A DNA stretch of 64,000 nt from PALSA-1004 sp963829085 (GCA_963829085.1 CAWHHJ010000017.1:248001-312000); one strand, 5' to 3'. Positions 25,520-34,562 are shown, counted from the first letter of the stretch. Translations and numbers: made by a program. Notes: generated from the letters alone by a model not told the origin.

Positions 25520-25705
25520 CTACTGATCTGACTGCCCTAATACGTTAACGGTCTCTAGGTCATCGGTTGTCTTACCGCTGCGCGATGCTGGTAAGAACAT
25601 GCGAAGCACCAGAAGGCAAGTTAGCAAAAAAAGTTCAAAGATAACCGCTGGTGCATGACGGCCTAACGACGCGTATAGGAGCACTGCTCCCTCCCATACC
25701 GTCAT
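25520..25705 (-). CDS. Small membrane protein, hypothetical
   Basis: A 61-residue protein with one long hydrophobic helix (FELFLLTCLLVLRMFL) and a polar C-terminal tail of about 25 residues. The ATG at 25705 has an AAGGGG site eight bases upstream, which supports translation. The open frame extends to 25741 but without a ribosome-binding site. Unknown function. Confidence 0.45.
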   Translation of the reverse strand: MTVWEGAVLLYASLGRHAPAVIFELFLLTCLLVLRMFLPASRSGKTTDDLETVNVLGQSDQ

Positions 25706-26163
25706 AGCGTTTCCCCTTTTGTGCCTCTCACTCGTCACCACGGTGCGACCAGCGTGTCCAAGAGATGACGCCTGCCTCAGCGCCTGAGTCTGCAGGCCGC
25801 CCGGCTCGGACGCTCGAAAACTCCGAGCCTACGAAGGCAAGCAGTCTCAAATTCGTCGCCTCTCATAGTTATTAGTCCGTAAGTGAGCCGAAGCTGAAAT
25901 GTACCGCGTGGACATTACGTAAATATGAAGGCGGCACACCGAATCAACGTGCTTGCTGATGATCCGCATTCTCGTAGCGGACGACAAGCACGCCGAAGTT
26001 CTGTAGCCCGGGCACCCAACCAAATTAAATTTTTGTTACTGCGGTGCCGGCGCGCGGACTGTCCCTAGAATTGCATAGTATGCGCAGAGGAAGTTATCTA
26101 TACTGCGCACAGGCTGCATTGCTCGCGACACGCACATACTGATGAAGGACGGGCTCACACGAC
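25706..26163. other. Intergenic region before ppx
   Basis: About 460 bases without a convincing gene. It holds an imperfect hairpin at 25770-25797 (GCCTGC/GCAGGC and CTCAG/CTGAG arms, no T run) and a candidate ppx promoter at 26071-26099. A 7-bp inverted repeat TGCGCAG/CTGCGCA overlaps and follows that promoter. The stretch at 25880-26040 is comparatively AT-rich. Confidence 0.5.
26071..26099 (+). promoter_or_regulatory. Candidate sigma-70 promoter of ppx
   Basis: TTGCAT at 26071-26076 and TTATCT at 26094-26099 are separated by 17 bases, with the ppx ATG 64 bases downstream. The inverted repeat TGCGCAG/CTGCGCA brackets the -10 region. Pattern only; no convincing Pho box was found here. Confidence 0.35.
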
Positions 26164-27684
26164 ATGGCGGTTTATTCCACGGTCGCCGCAGTTGACCTCG
26201 GGTCAAACTCTTTCCACCTGCAGGTTGCGCGTGTCGTCGGTGATCAGATCTATCCATTGGATTCGTTGCGGGAACCGATCCGTCTTGGCGCCGGACTGAA
26301 TCGCGAGAAGCGCCTCAATGAAGAATCGCAGCAGCGTGCGCTCGAATGCCTGAAGCGCTTTGGCGAACGCTTGCGCGGTTTCGACCTGCGAGGTGTGCGG
26401 GCGGTCGGCACCAATACGCTGCGTGTCGCGAAGAACGCCGCGGCATTCCTTAAAAGCGCCGAAGCGGCGCTTGGCTTCCCCATCGAAGTCGTGGCGGGCC
26501 GTGAGGAGGCGCGGCTCATCTACGTTGGCGTTGCACATAGCCTTCCTTTATCGAAGGACAAACGTCTCGTCGTCGACATCGGCGGCGGCTCGACGGAATT
26601 CATCATCGGGCGAGCCCTCAAGCCGCTGCGATTGGACAGTCTTTACATGGGCTGTGTGAGCTACAGCCTCAAGTATTTTCCGGACGGCAGGATTTCTAAG
26701 AGTGCGATGAAGCAGGCCGAACTTGCTGCGCGCAATGAATTGCAGACAATGGCGACGCGCTTCTCGCACGGGAACTGGCAGCAGGCGGTCGGATCATCGG
26801 GAACAGCGCGCGCCTTGTCCGAGATACTCCAGCTCAATGGATTGTCGGCCACGGGCATCACGCCGGACGGTCTGGACCGCTTGCGCACGGTGATGATAAA
26901 GGCAGGCGACGTGCAACGACTCGGTCTCGAAGGCCTGCGCAGCGATCGGCTGCCGGTTTTGCCTGGCGGCCTTGCGATCATGAGCGCCGCACTTGCAGAG
27001 TTGGGCATAGAATCAATGCTTGTAGCCAGCGGCTCCATGCGTCAGGGAATTCTCTACGATCTCCTGGGCCGCTTTCTGCACAAGGATATGCGGGACATCA
27101 CCGTCTCGCAGTTCATGCAGCGCTATCACGTGGACTCGAAGCAAGCGCGGCGGGTGGCGAATTTTGCGCTAACGCTGTATCGCCGTTTCATCGGCGATGA
27201 AGAAGCGAGCGACGACGCCGCGCCGCATTACATCGCGTGGGCGGCGAAGCTGCACGAAATTGGAATTTCCGTCGCTTACAGCGGGTACCACAAGCATTCG
27301 GCATACATCGTGCAGAACGCGGACATGCCGGGCTTCTCGAGGATAGAGCAATGGCGGCTGGCGACGCTCGTGCTCTCGCATCGTCGAACGCTCAAGAAGC
27401 TATTTGCGGACTACGTCGAGCTGGTCGATTGGCGAATGGTCATGGCGTTGCGCTTAGCCGCGCTCATCTACCGCAGCCGCGCGGACATTCCATTGCCCGC
27501 CGTCGAAGCAAAAGTGAATGGCCGCACCCTGCGCTTGAATATCGACCGCGACTGGCTTGCGAGCAATCCATTGACGGTGACTGCCTTGCACGAAGAAATC
27601 GGCGATTGGGATGCGGCAGGCTTCAAATTAGATATCAGGTCCTTGCGCGAGCTCGAAGCGGGTATAGAAGCTCAGGCCGCATAG
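26164..27684 (+). CDS. ppx: Exopolyphosphatase (Ppx/GppA family)
   Basis: Removes terminal phosphate from polyphosphate, or converts pppGpp to ppGpp in the GppA sense. The actin-like ATPase fold is shown by AAVDLGSNSFHLQVAR at the N-terminus and VVDIGGGSTEFIIGRA near residue 140. The C-terminal HD-like helical domain of the long Ppx form follows; at 506 residues it is close to E. coli Ppx. It faces ppk1 tail to tail with 28 bases between stops, so the synthesis and breakdown genes are separately transcribed here, unlike the ppk-ppx operon of E. coli. Confidence 0.93.
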   Translation: MAVYSTVAAVDLGSNSFHLQVARVVGDQIYPLDSLREPIRLGAGLNREKRLNEESQQRALECLKRFGERLRGFDLRGVRAVGTNTLRVAKNAAAFLKSAEAALGFPIEVVAGREEARLIYVGVAHSLPLSKDKRLVVDIGGGSTEFIIGRALKPLRLDSLYMGCVSYSLKYFPDGRISKSAMKQAELAARNELQTMATRFSHGNWQQAVGSSGTARALSEILQLNGLSATGITPDGLDRLRTVMIKAGDVQRLGLEGLRSDRLPVLPGGLAIMSAALAELGIESMLVASGSMRQGILYDLLGRFLHKDMRDITVSQFMQRYHVDSKQARRVANFALTLYRRFIGDEEASDDAAPHYIAWAAKLHEIGISVAYSGYHKHSAYIVQNADMPGFSRIEQWRLATLVLSHRRTLKKLFADYVELVDWRMVMALRLAALIYRSRADIPLPAVEAKVNGRTLRLNIDRDWLASNPLTVTALHEEIGDWDAAGFKLDIRSLRELEAGIEAQAA

Positions 27685-27712
27685 ACGCCGCGAGCGTGGC
27701 GAGCGTAGCTTC

Positions 27713-29791
27713 TCAGCCAGGCGGGCTATTCGTGAGCAGCTCGAGCAGCAGCCTCTGAGGATGCAGTTTTTTGCTGCCTGTACGGTGCCGGTACGTGCCG
27801 TCCGAAGCCATGTCCCAGGCATCGCTTGTGCGATCGAAGAACGGCTTGAACGCTTCCCGTATGACGCGCTTCTTCAGGCGTCGATCCAGCACGGGGAAAC
27901 AGATTTCGATCCGGCGGAAGAAATTCCGGTCCATCCAGTCAGCGCTCGACAGATATACATCCTCGGCGCCGCCATTATAAAAATAGAACACGCGCGAATG
28001 CTCGAGAAAACGTCCGAGCACCGAGCGCACGCGAATGTTTTCAGACACGCCGGCAACGCCCGGGCGAAGCGCACACACGCCGCGTATCAGCAACTCGATT
28101 TTCACGCCGGCTTGCGATGCCAGATACAGCGCACCGATGATCTCCGGTTCAAGCAGCGCATTCATGCGTGCTGTGATGCGGGATTTTTTGCCCTCACGCG
28201 CATGGCGCGTCTCGTTTTCGATCGCTTTGATGATCCGCTGGTGCAGTGTAAACGGCGATTGCCACAGATGCTTCAGCTTCAGCGCCTTGCCCAATCCGGT
28301 GAGCTGCATGAATACATCGCTCACGTCCGAACAGAGCTCATCGTTGCAGGTAAATAGCCCGAAGTCGGTATAAATGCGGGCGGTCCGCGAGTGGTAGTTG
28401 CCGGTCGCAAGATGTGCGTAGCGCCGCAACTGGTTGTCCTCCCGGCGGACCACCAATGCCATCTTCGCATGTGTTTTGTGTCCGACCACGCCATAAACGA
28501 CGTGCGCCCCCACTTCCTCGAGGCTCTGAGCCCAATTGATATTTGCCTCTTCGTCAAAGCGCGCCAGCAGCTCAAGCACGACCGTGACCGCCTTGCCATT
28601 GCGCGCCGCTTGAATCAGCAGCTCCATCATCTCCGACTGCGGTCCCGTGCGATACACCGTCTGCTTGATGGCGACCACGTGCGGATCGTTCGCTGCCTGC
28701 TCGAGAAAATTTACTACCGGCGCAAATGACTGATACGGCTGATGCAGCAGGATGTCGCTTTTGCGAATCGCCGCGAAAATGTTCTGGTCCTTGGCAAGAG
28801 CGCCCGGCATCGACGGAATGAAGGGCGGAAACTTAAGATCAGGCCGGTCCACTTGTTCGGGAATCTGTATCAGCCGTACCATATTGACCGGACCATTCAC
28901 TTGATACAGATCGTCGTGCGTGAGTCCGAACTGCTGTAGTAGCGCTTCGGCCATGCGCGGCGGACAAAGATCGGCCACCTCCAGACGCACACTGTCGCCG
29001 TACTGGCGCTGTGACAGCTCGCCCTGCAGAGCTTTACGCAGGCTTTTGAGCTCGCGCAATTCCTCTTCGTCGATGTAGAGATCGCTGTTGCGGGTGAGCT
29101 GAAACTGGTAACAGCCCACAACCGTCATTCCGGGAAACAGTTCTGCGACGTGTGCGTGCAGCACGGACGAAAGAAAAACGAAACCATGCTCGCAGCCCGA
29201 GATCGAGCGCGGCATGGCGATAACGCGCGGCAGCACGCGCGGCGCCTGCACGATTGCCATGCTCGATTTGCGGCCGAAGGCGTCCTTGCCCTCGAGCTCA
29301 ACCGCGAAATTCAGGCTTTTATTCAGTAAACGTGGAAACGGATGGGCGGGGTCAAGGCCGAGCGGCGTCAGCACGGGCAGCAGCTCGCGAAAAAAATAAT
29401 CCTTTACCCAGTCTTTCTGCGCCGCATTCCACTTACTCCGGCGCAGGAAGCGGATGCCTTCGGCTGCCAGTTGTGGCAGCAGCTCCTCATTCAGCACCTG
29501 GTATTGGCGCGCGACCAGAGCCTGCGCTTTCTGAGAGACGAGCCGAAAGACCTCCGTAAGTGGCAAACCATCCGGCCCCTCGGGCGCGTTTGCAGCAATC
29601 TCCTCCTTGAGCCCGGCTACTCTGATCTCGAAGAATTCATCCATGTTGCTGTCGACTATGCACAGGAAGCGCAGCCGTTCGAGCGCAGGAATATTGCGGT
29701 CTTCGGCGAGCGCCAGAACGCGTCGGTTGAATTCGAGCTGACCGAGCTCGCGGTTCAGGTACAGATCAGGCGGGACGTGACGCTTTGGCAT
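27713..29791 (-). CDS. ppk1: Polyphosphate kinase 1
   Basis: Makes polyphosphate from ATP. The protein starts with the PPK N-domain (YLNRELGQLEFNRRVLALAED). It carries the phosphoacceptor region HKTHAKMALVVRRE, followed by RRYAHLATGNYHSRTARIYT, and ends with the C2 domain (YLSSADWMDRNFFRRIEICF). The start at 29791 gives 692 residues, close to the E. coli length. The open frame to 29878 adds a low-complexity leader and has no better start. Polyphosphate storage links it to the pst/pho genes in this window. Confidence 0.95.
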   Translation of the reverse strand: MPKRHVPPDLYLNRELGQLEFNRRVLALAEDRNIPALERLRFLCIVDSNMDEFFEIRVAGLKEEIAANAPEGPDGLPLTEVFRLVSQKAQALVARQYQVLNEELLPQLAAEGIRFLRRSKWNAAQKDWVKDYFFRELLPVLTPLGLDPAHPFPRLLNKSLNFAVELEGKDAFGRKSSMAIVQAPRVLPRVIAMPRSISGCEHGFVFLSSVLHAHVAELFPGMTVVGCYQFQLTRNSDLYIDEEELRELKSLRKALQGELSQRQYGDSVRLEVADLCPPRMAEALLQQFGLTHDDLYQVNGPVNMVRLIQIPEQVDRPDLKFPPFIPSMPGALAKDQNIFAAIRKSDILLHQPYQSFAPVVNFLEQAANDPHVVAIKQTVYRTGPQSEMMELLIQAARNGKAVTVVLELLARFDEEANINWAQSLEEVGAHVVYGVVGHKTHAKMALVVRREDNQLRRYAHLATGNYHSRTARIYTDFGLFTCNDELCSDVSDVFMQLTGLGKALKLKHLWQSPFTLHQRIIKAIENETRHAREGKKSRITARMNALLEPEIIGALYLASQAGVKIELLIRGVCALRPGVAGVSENIRVRSVLGRFLEHSRVFYFYNGGAEDVYLSSADWMDRNFFRRIEICFPVLDRRLKKRVIREAFKPFFDRTSDAWDMASDGTYRHRTGSKKLHPQRLLLELLTNSPPG

Positions 29792-30499
29792 CGGGCGATC
29801 TGTGTTCGTATCATCGGCAGGGGACAGGCGCGTCCACAGAATAATGCGGCCGCTAGTCTGTCGGCCTGTGTCGCCCATCGCGGCTAACCCGTGCTGGGCG
29901 GTGGCGTCTTCCGGTTGATTACATTCTACGCCATAGTTACGGCGCAGGTGCGGGTCCGGTCGCAGTGCCGGAACGGATCGCTTTGGCGATAACTGCCGAT
30001 CTTGCGCGGATTAACAGCATCGCGGTGAGCTCTGTCAATGCACATTTTTTTCCCGCAAAAACGAGTCACAGAATCTGTGGATAAGCTTGTGCATTAAGCG
30101 CGATGTAAAGAGCCAAATTACTATTCCGTAAAGGATTGCAGGGCGCTGATTACGTTTTAAGCAAATTCGGAATTTGATCGGTGTCTTGCGCGAGGAACCC
30201 AGGCCCCCAAAAAAAAGACTTGAAGACGCCTTCAGGATTGCCTAAATTATCCATGAGCTCTTAGAAAATGATAATTGAGTGCGCCGTCCGTAAGGGGCAG
30301 TCGCGAGTCTCTACTAATAGCAACACCGTCTCTTTGCACCGTCTGCTCCGCATCCCTCGCTAACATCGTCAGGCGTAGTAAGACGCGGACATCGAGCATG
30401 ATACTTAAGTCGGTTTATCACCACCGTAACTCCCCTCCGCAGCATCCGTAATTGCGTCCTCAAAAGTAGCCCTCATCAAATTCTTTTACAGGACTTGTT
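29792..30499. other. Intergenic region upstream of ppk1
   Basis: Roughly 700 bases without a supported gene, more AT-rich than its surroundings. It has a perfect DnaA-box sequence TGTGGATAA at 30076-30084 and a near match TGTGCATTA shortly after. A promoter-like pair TTGAAG (30220-30225) and TAAATT (30243-30248) with 17-base spacing points towards the small genes at 30500 and 30751. A run of eight A follows a C run near 30205. No RNA gene was recognised, but the length leaves room for a small RNA. Confidence 0.45.
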
Positions 30500-30709
30500 A
30501 TGAAGACAGATCGGAACGTTATTAATGACCAAATGAATTGGGCAGATTATTGCGATGCATTGCGCAGCGAACATTACGCGGGCGCTTTGACCAGGTTTGA
30601 AGGCAGAAACGACGTCAGGAAGGTTTTGAAGAAAGCGAGTGTGGAACAGGATCGCGACGTCGCCGCCGCAACCGTCGCACAGGAAAAGAGCATCGGCGCC
30701 CGCGAATGA
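30500..30709 (+). CDS. Small hypothetical protein
   Basis: A 69-residue charged protein (ALTRFEGRNDVRKVLKKASV) with an AGGA ribosome-binding site six bases before the ATG. The N-terminal part is acidic and aromatic (NWADYCDALRSEHYAGAL), the rest helical with many Lys and Glu. No family recognised. It is followed by another small gene on the same strand, and both could be read from the promoter-like site near 30220. Confidence 0.45.
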   Translation: MKTDRNVINDQMNWADYCDALRSEHYAGALTRFEGRNDVRKVLKKASVEQDRDVAAATVAQEKSIGARE

Positions 30710-30750
30710 GGACGCCGAAGAACTGATTTTTTCACGCACCTGGAGGCTTT

Positions 30751-31065
30751 ATGCGCAAAAAAGAGGATGGCACAAGGCAAGCGGCATCGAATGGCAACGG
30801 GAAGACGGAAACCGGACAACCGGGCAAGAAGCCGGCGGCGGCGAAAGTGCTGCTCGACCGCGATCAATCACGCATCGTAGTGGAGCTGGTGAGGAGGCGT
30901 CTCAAGAAACTGGCGAAGAAGGGGCAGAAGAACAACAAGGGCAAAGAGGTTAAGCGCCTGCGTAACGTTGCGAGCGCTCTTGGCACCGACTATCGCCTCA
31001 AGTGGTCGAAAGGTAAAGATAAGTACATCGTCAAAGCACATAGCGAGGACGCCGGTGCCAGCTGA
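30751..31065 (+). CDS. Small basic hypothetical protein
   Basis: A 104-residue, strongly basic protein. The first 30 residues are low-complexity (Gly, Asn, Lys, Thr); the remainder (RIVVELVRRRLKKLAKKGQK) is a basic helix, then NVASALGTDYRLKWSKG. A GGAGG site lies five bases before the ATG. The charge suggests binding to nucleic acid or polyphosphate, which is inference only. Unknown family. Confidence 0.5.
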   Translation: MRKKEDGTRQAASNGNGKTETGQPGKKPAAAKVLLDRDQSRIVVELVRRRLKKLAKKGQKNNKGKEVKRLRNVASALGTDYRLKWSKGKDKYIVKAHSEDAGAS

Positions 31066-31135
31066 ATGATATTCAGCGGTCTCGCCAGCACGAGCAATGA
31101 CGTTAACCGTGGGAGCCTTGACGTGTCATTTGCGG

Positions 31136-31168
31136 TCACTGCAGTGATTGGTGACGGTTGATCACCGT
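31136..31168. repeat. Two adjacent palindromes between small basic-protein genes
   Basis: TCACTGCAGTGA at 31136-31147 is a perfect 12-bp palindrome. ACGGTTGATCACCGT at 31154-31168 is a near-perfect one, 18 bases further on centre to centre. Another TGATCA follows near 31190. They lie between converging genes and have no T run, so an operator is as likely as a transcript end. Confidence 0.35.
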
Positions 31169-31289
31169 ACTGATCGCCCGTTCACAAATGATCACAACCG
31201 CGAATGCGTCCAAGCAATGGAAGCCCTCCGCTGCTGATGCCTTTAATCGCGGATGGTGCGGTGTGTCCTGACTTTGCACTCGGGCACTG

Positions 31290-31535
31290 CTACTTTTCAA
31301 CCCGGTCTATCGTCTTCTGGCAGACGCCGACGATACGTTTGTACGCCGTCTGACGCTTGCGGCGGCTGGCATGCTCGGGAAGCGCTTCAATTCGTTTGAT
31401 CACTTTCTTGCAGGCGTGAAGCAGGCTGCGTGCTTCGGACAGTATTTTCGGATACTTCTTGAGCGTGCTGAGATCCCTGCGGGTCAATTTTTGCAGCGCG
31501 CGATATTGACCGTGTGTTACCTTAACCGTTTTCAT
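31290..31535 (-). CDS. Small basic hypothetical protein
   Basis: An 81-residue helical, very Lys/Arg-rich protein (YRALQKLTRRDLSTLKKYPK, then ARSLLHACKKVIKRIEAL). The ribosome-binding site is weak. It faces the genes at 30500-31065. The regular spacing of basic and hydrophobic residues looks like real helices and not a shadow frame. Function unknown. Confidence 0.45.
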   Translation of the reverse strand: MKTVKVTHGQYRALQKLTRRDLSTLKKYPKILSEARSLLHACKKVIKRIEALPEHASRRKRQTAYKRIVGVCQKTIDRVEK

Positions 31536-31753
31536 AATCGTTTTTTGACCGGCCCTTTAGCGGCGGCTTGATACGGACAGAGATATCGCCGCTATGGGCC
31601 GGCGCAGCGCACACGGTGTTTTCCCGGTGGCTCCCAACCGCGCACGTTAATCTCAAAGTATTACAACCGTATTACAGCGCATCAATTCTCTACAGCGCCC
31701 GCGTGCGCCGTCTATTCGCACGTCTGAGGCTGGCGCTCGCTTCGCTTTAGCTT

Positions 31754-32731
31754 ATGACTCATATCGTTGAATATGAATACGGCATCAGCGCTGTCGATTC
31801 GGGGTATCAGCGGCCGCAGCTGGATGCAATTCATATGATAGTCGAAGGCGATCGAGCGGCGATCGTCGATACCGGTGTGAACAGTTCTGTGCCGCGGGTG
31901 CTCGATGCATTGCAAGCGAAGGCCATTGCGCCCGCGCAGGTGGAGTATGTGATTCTCACGCATATCCATCTCGATCATGCCGGCGGCGCCGGGCTGCTGA
32001 TGCAGCAGCTACCCAATGCGATGTTGACTGTGCATCCGAGGGGCGCTGTTCACATGATCGACCCGGGCAAGCTCGAGGCGAGCACGGTCGCCGTGTATGG
32101 CGCGGAAGCAATGGCGCGCACACACGGTCGTATCGTACCGGTGCCGCGGGACCGGATTATCGAGACACCACATGAATATCAAATCAAGCTGAACGGACGG
32201 GAGTTGGTTTTCTTCGATACACCGGGACACGCGCGTCACCACGTTTCGATGCTCGACACCTTATCGGGGCACGTGTTCGCGGGCGATACGTTCGGGCTGT
32301 CGTATCGCGAACTCGATCATCACGGGCGGCAATTCATTTTTCCGACATCAAGCCCGACACAGTTCGACCCGGCAGCCGAGCATCGATCGCTTGACTTGAT
32401 CGAGTCACTCAATCCGCAAGCAGTGTACGTCACGCATTACGGGCAAGTGCGCGACATCCCGCGCCTGGCCGCCGACATGCATCGGCTCGTCGACGCACAT
32501 GCGGAACTGGCGAGCCGCGAACAGCGCCCGACTGCCGGGCGGCATGAGCGCCTTAAAGCCGGGATCGTATCGATGATTCTGGACGAAGCAAGACGTTACG
32601 ATTGGCGCCTAACGGATGACGACGTGCTGCGCGTTTTCGATGGTGACATCGAGCTCAACGCTCAGGGGTTGGCGGATTGGCTGCACACCGTCGAGCGTAA
32701 ACGAAGTGCAGGTAACGCTGACGCTCGTTAG
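31754..32731 (+). CDS. MBL-fold metallo-hydrolase
   Basis: A 325-residue metallo-beta-lactamase-fold hydrolase. The metal motif HxHxDH is seen as ILTHIHLDHAGG, with a further histidine in FDTPGHARHHVSML and the bridging aspartate in VFAGDTFGLSY. A last histidine lies in VYVTHYGQVRD. After the domain is a helical extension of about 80 residues (LKAGIVSMILDEARRYDWRL), like the winged-helix-like tail of many glyoxalase II-like hydrolases. The substrate is not determinable; glyoxalase, lactonase or RNase roles all share this fold. Confidence 0.88.
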   Translation: MTHIVEYEYGISAVDSGYQRPQLDAIHMIVEGDRAAIVDTGVNSSVPRVLDALQAKAIAPAQVEYVILTHIHLDHAGGAGLLMQQLPNAMLTVHPRGAVHMIDPGKLEASTVAVYGAEAMARTHGRIVPVPRDRIIETPHEYQIKLNGRELVFFDTPGHARHHVSMLDTLSGHVFAGDTFGLSYRELDHHGRQFIFPTSSPTQFDPAAEHRSLDLIESLNPQAVYVTHYGQVRDIPRLAADMHRLVDAHAELASREQRPTAGRHERLKAGIVSMILDEARRYDWRLTDDDVLRVFDGDIELNAQGLADWLHTVERKRSAGNADAR

Positions 32732-32827
32732 TAACCATTATGCGAGTCTCTCCGACACCGGCGCTCGGGGGCCCATGCTAGCATGCCCCTCCCTGCGCCT
32801 GCCGCCGGCGACCGAGAGATACCCCGC

Positions 32828-34138
32828 ATGAAACCCCAACCGAACATCCCCGCACATCCCATAGAGCTTCATGACGCGCTGACCGCAACACGCGTTTCCA
32901 GGATTGCGCTTCAGTACGCAACCGTGCGCGCGCAAACACTGCGGCTTGCACAGCCGCTGTCAGCCGAAGATTGCGCGCTGCAGTCAATGCCGGACGCGAG
33001 CCCTGTCAAATGGCATCTCGCGCACACGACCTGGTTCTTTGAAACGTTTGTGCTCGAGCGTTTTGCGCCGGGCTACCGGTTATTCAATCCGCATTTCCGT
33101 GTTCTGTTCAATTCGTACTATGTCGCGGTCGGTCCGCGCCATCCGCGACCCGAGCGCGGCCTGCTGTCGCGCCCATCGCTTGATGAAGTGTGCGCATATC
33201 GTCAACATGTCGATAACCATATGACAGCACTGTTAGCGGACGTTTCGCTGCACGCTGCCGTGATCGACTTGATCGAACTCGGCATTAACCACGAGCAGCA
33301 GCATCAGGAATTGATAGTAACGGACTTGAAGCACTTACTTTCCCGCAATCCGCTCAGACCACGCTATCGGGCCAGTGCCATTACGGTGCAGGGAACGATG
33401 TCTCCTATCTCGTGGAGGGCATCGCCGGATGGCATTCGACAAATCGGTCACCAAGGTGACGGCTTTCACTTTGACAATGAGGGCCCCCGGCATCGGGTGT
33501 TTATCAATGCTTTCGAGATTGCATCGCAGCCGGTCAGCAACGCGGAGTTTGCGCAGTTCATCGCTGACGATGGGTATTCGCGTGCCGAATTCTGGTTGTC
33601 CGAAGGGTGGGATGTGAAAAACGCCCAGGGCTGGAATGCGCCGCTCTATTGGGAAGCGGGCGACGGCGGCTGGCAGGCATTCACTCTCAATGGAATGCAG
33701 ACCGTCGATCCGCATGCACCCGTGTGTCATGTCAGTTTCTTCGAGGCGGATGCGTACGCGCGTTGGGCGCAGACCCGGCTGCCTACAGAGGCCGAATGGG
33801 AGTGCTTCGCGGGCACGCATGCCATCTCAGGAAACTTCCTGGAAGACGGGCGCTTTCATCCCGTACCCATAAATGTCAGCTCGAATGCGGGCTCCAACGA
33901 TGTCTACGGCAATGTCTGGCAGTGGACACGCAGCGCCTATGAGCCTTATCCGGGGTATCGAACCGCGCCCGGTGCCGTCGGCGAGTACAACGGCAAATTC
34001 ATGTCAAACCAATACGTCTTGCGCGGCGGCTCATGCGCGACGCCCGCCTCGCACATTCGCGCAACGTATCGCAATTTTTTCCCGGCGGCGGCACGCTGGC
34101 AGTTCAGCGGCATACGCCTCGCGCGCGACCTCGCTTAG
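32828..34138 (+). CDS. egtB: Ergothioneine biosynthesis sulfoxide synthase EgtB
   Basis: Iron enzyme that joins trimethylhistidine and a thiol (gamma-glutamylcysteine or cysteine) with oxygen. The DinB-like N-domain supplies the iron ligands: HLAHTTWFFE (His63/His66) and HEQQHQE (His155/His159). The C-terminal formylglycine-generating-enzyme-like domain ends with YVLRGGSCATP and FSGIRLARDL. The start at 32828 (MKPQPNIP) gives 436 residues; a frame opening at 32783 has no better start. The partner methyltransferase gene egtD is not adjacent, so either it lies elsewhere or the pathway is incomplete. Confidence 0.92.
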   Translation: MKPQPNIPAHPIELHDALTATRVSRIALQYATVRAQTLRLAQPLSAEDCALQSMPDASPVKWHLAHTTWFFETFVLERFAPGYRLFNPHFRVLFNSYYVAVGPRHPRPERGLLSRPSLDEVCAYRQHVDNHMTALLADVSLHAAVIDLIELGINHEQQHQELIVTDLKHLLSRNPLRPRYRASAITVQGTMSPISWRASPDGIRQIGHQGDGFHFDNEGPRHRVFINAFEIASQPVSNAEFAQFIADDGYSRAEFWLSEGWDVKNAQGWNAPLYWEAGDGGWQAFTLNGMQTVDPHAPVCHVSFFEADAYARWAQTRLPTEAEWECFAGTHAISGNFLEDGRFHPVPINVSSNAGSNDVYGNVWQWTRSAYEPYPGYRTAPGAVGEYNGKFMSNQYVLRGGSCATPASHIRATYRNFFPAAARWQFSGIRLARDLA

Positions 34139-34142
34139 TTCC

Positions 34143-34170
34143 AAAAAAGACGGCGCCGCCAGGGCGCCGT
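34143..34170 (-). terminator. Intrinsic terminator for leftward transcription
   Basis: Arms 34150-34157 and 34163-34170 (ACGGCGCC/GGCGCCGT) are perfectly complementary around a five-base loop. On the minus strand they are followed by C and six T (34143-34148). It would end a transcript coming from the right, 20 bases after the stop of the candidate small gene at 34190. It also lies 12 bases after the egtB stop and could block antisense reading. Confidence 0.65.
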
Positions 34171-34189
34171 GTCCCTGAGCGACCGCTTG

Positions 34190-34309
34190 TTATCCGGTGT
34201 TTCCTGAGGCGGGAAGCGCGTCCCGCGCTGACGTTTTGCGCACGCCGTATCTGGACGCGATGTCCCCAATGGCGGTGGCTTGCAGCGCGAGGGTGTGAGT
34301 GGATGGCAT
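34190..34309 (-). CDS. Candidate short protein gene
   Basis: A 39-residue frame (MPSTHTLALQATAIGDIASR and then YGVRKTSARDALPASGNTG). An AAGGGGAG ribosome-binding site lies nine bases upstream, and a strong intrinsic terminator follows 20 bases after the stop. The frame is open back to 34411 without a better start. The combination of ribosome-binding site, frame and terminator is suggestive, not conclusive. Confidence 0.3.
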   Translation of the reverse strand: MPSTHTLALQATAIGDIASRYGVRKTSARDALPASGNTG

Positions 34310-34536
34310 CACCAGTTTCTCCCCTTGTCCCTCGAGCGCTGCTATAAACAGGATGCAACTCCTGATGATGGGTCGCTCCACTTTATTACTTAATGCGGGC
34401 CATATCAACAAGCGAAACCAGCGTTGCAGGCGCGTCGTCGAACATTGGAAAACAGTCGATTTTCATTGGGAGACAGGCCATATTTTCTCTCTAAGATAGC
34501 CACCACAAGCGCAAAGATTGGATTACAATCCCCCGA

Positions 34537-34562
34537 ACCCAAATAATTTTGGGTGACACCCA
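34537..34562 (+). promoter_or_regulatory. Two mutually exclusive hairpins before the SWIB gene
   Basis: ACCCAAA (34537-34543) can pair with TTTGGGT (34548-34554), and the TGGGT at the end of that arm (34550-34554) can instead pair with ACCCA (34558-34562). Only one hairpin can form at a time. They sit 13 bases before the AAGGAG ribosome-binding site at 34575-34580, a position where a switch in leader structure could change translation. Confidence 0.35.

Noticed and set aside
29880..29960. Pho box before ppk1
   Set aside because: The best alignment reaches only about 7 of 18 consensus positions, which is background level.
30076..30097. DnaA box TGTGGATAA and a near copy in an AT-rich gap, as a replication origin
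   Set aside because: Only one perfect box; no dnaA, dnaN, gyrB, parAB or box cluster is near. A single 9-mer is expected by chance in 64 kb.
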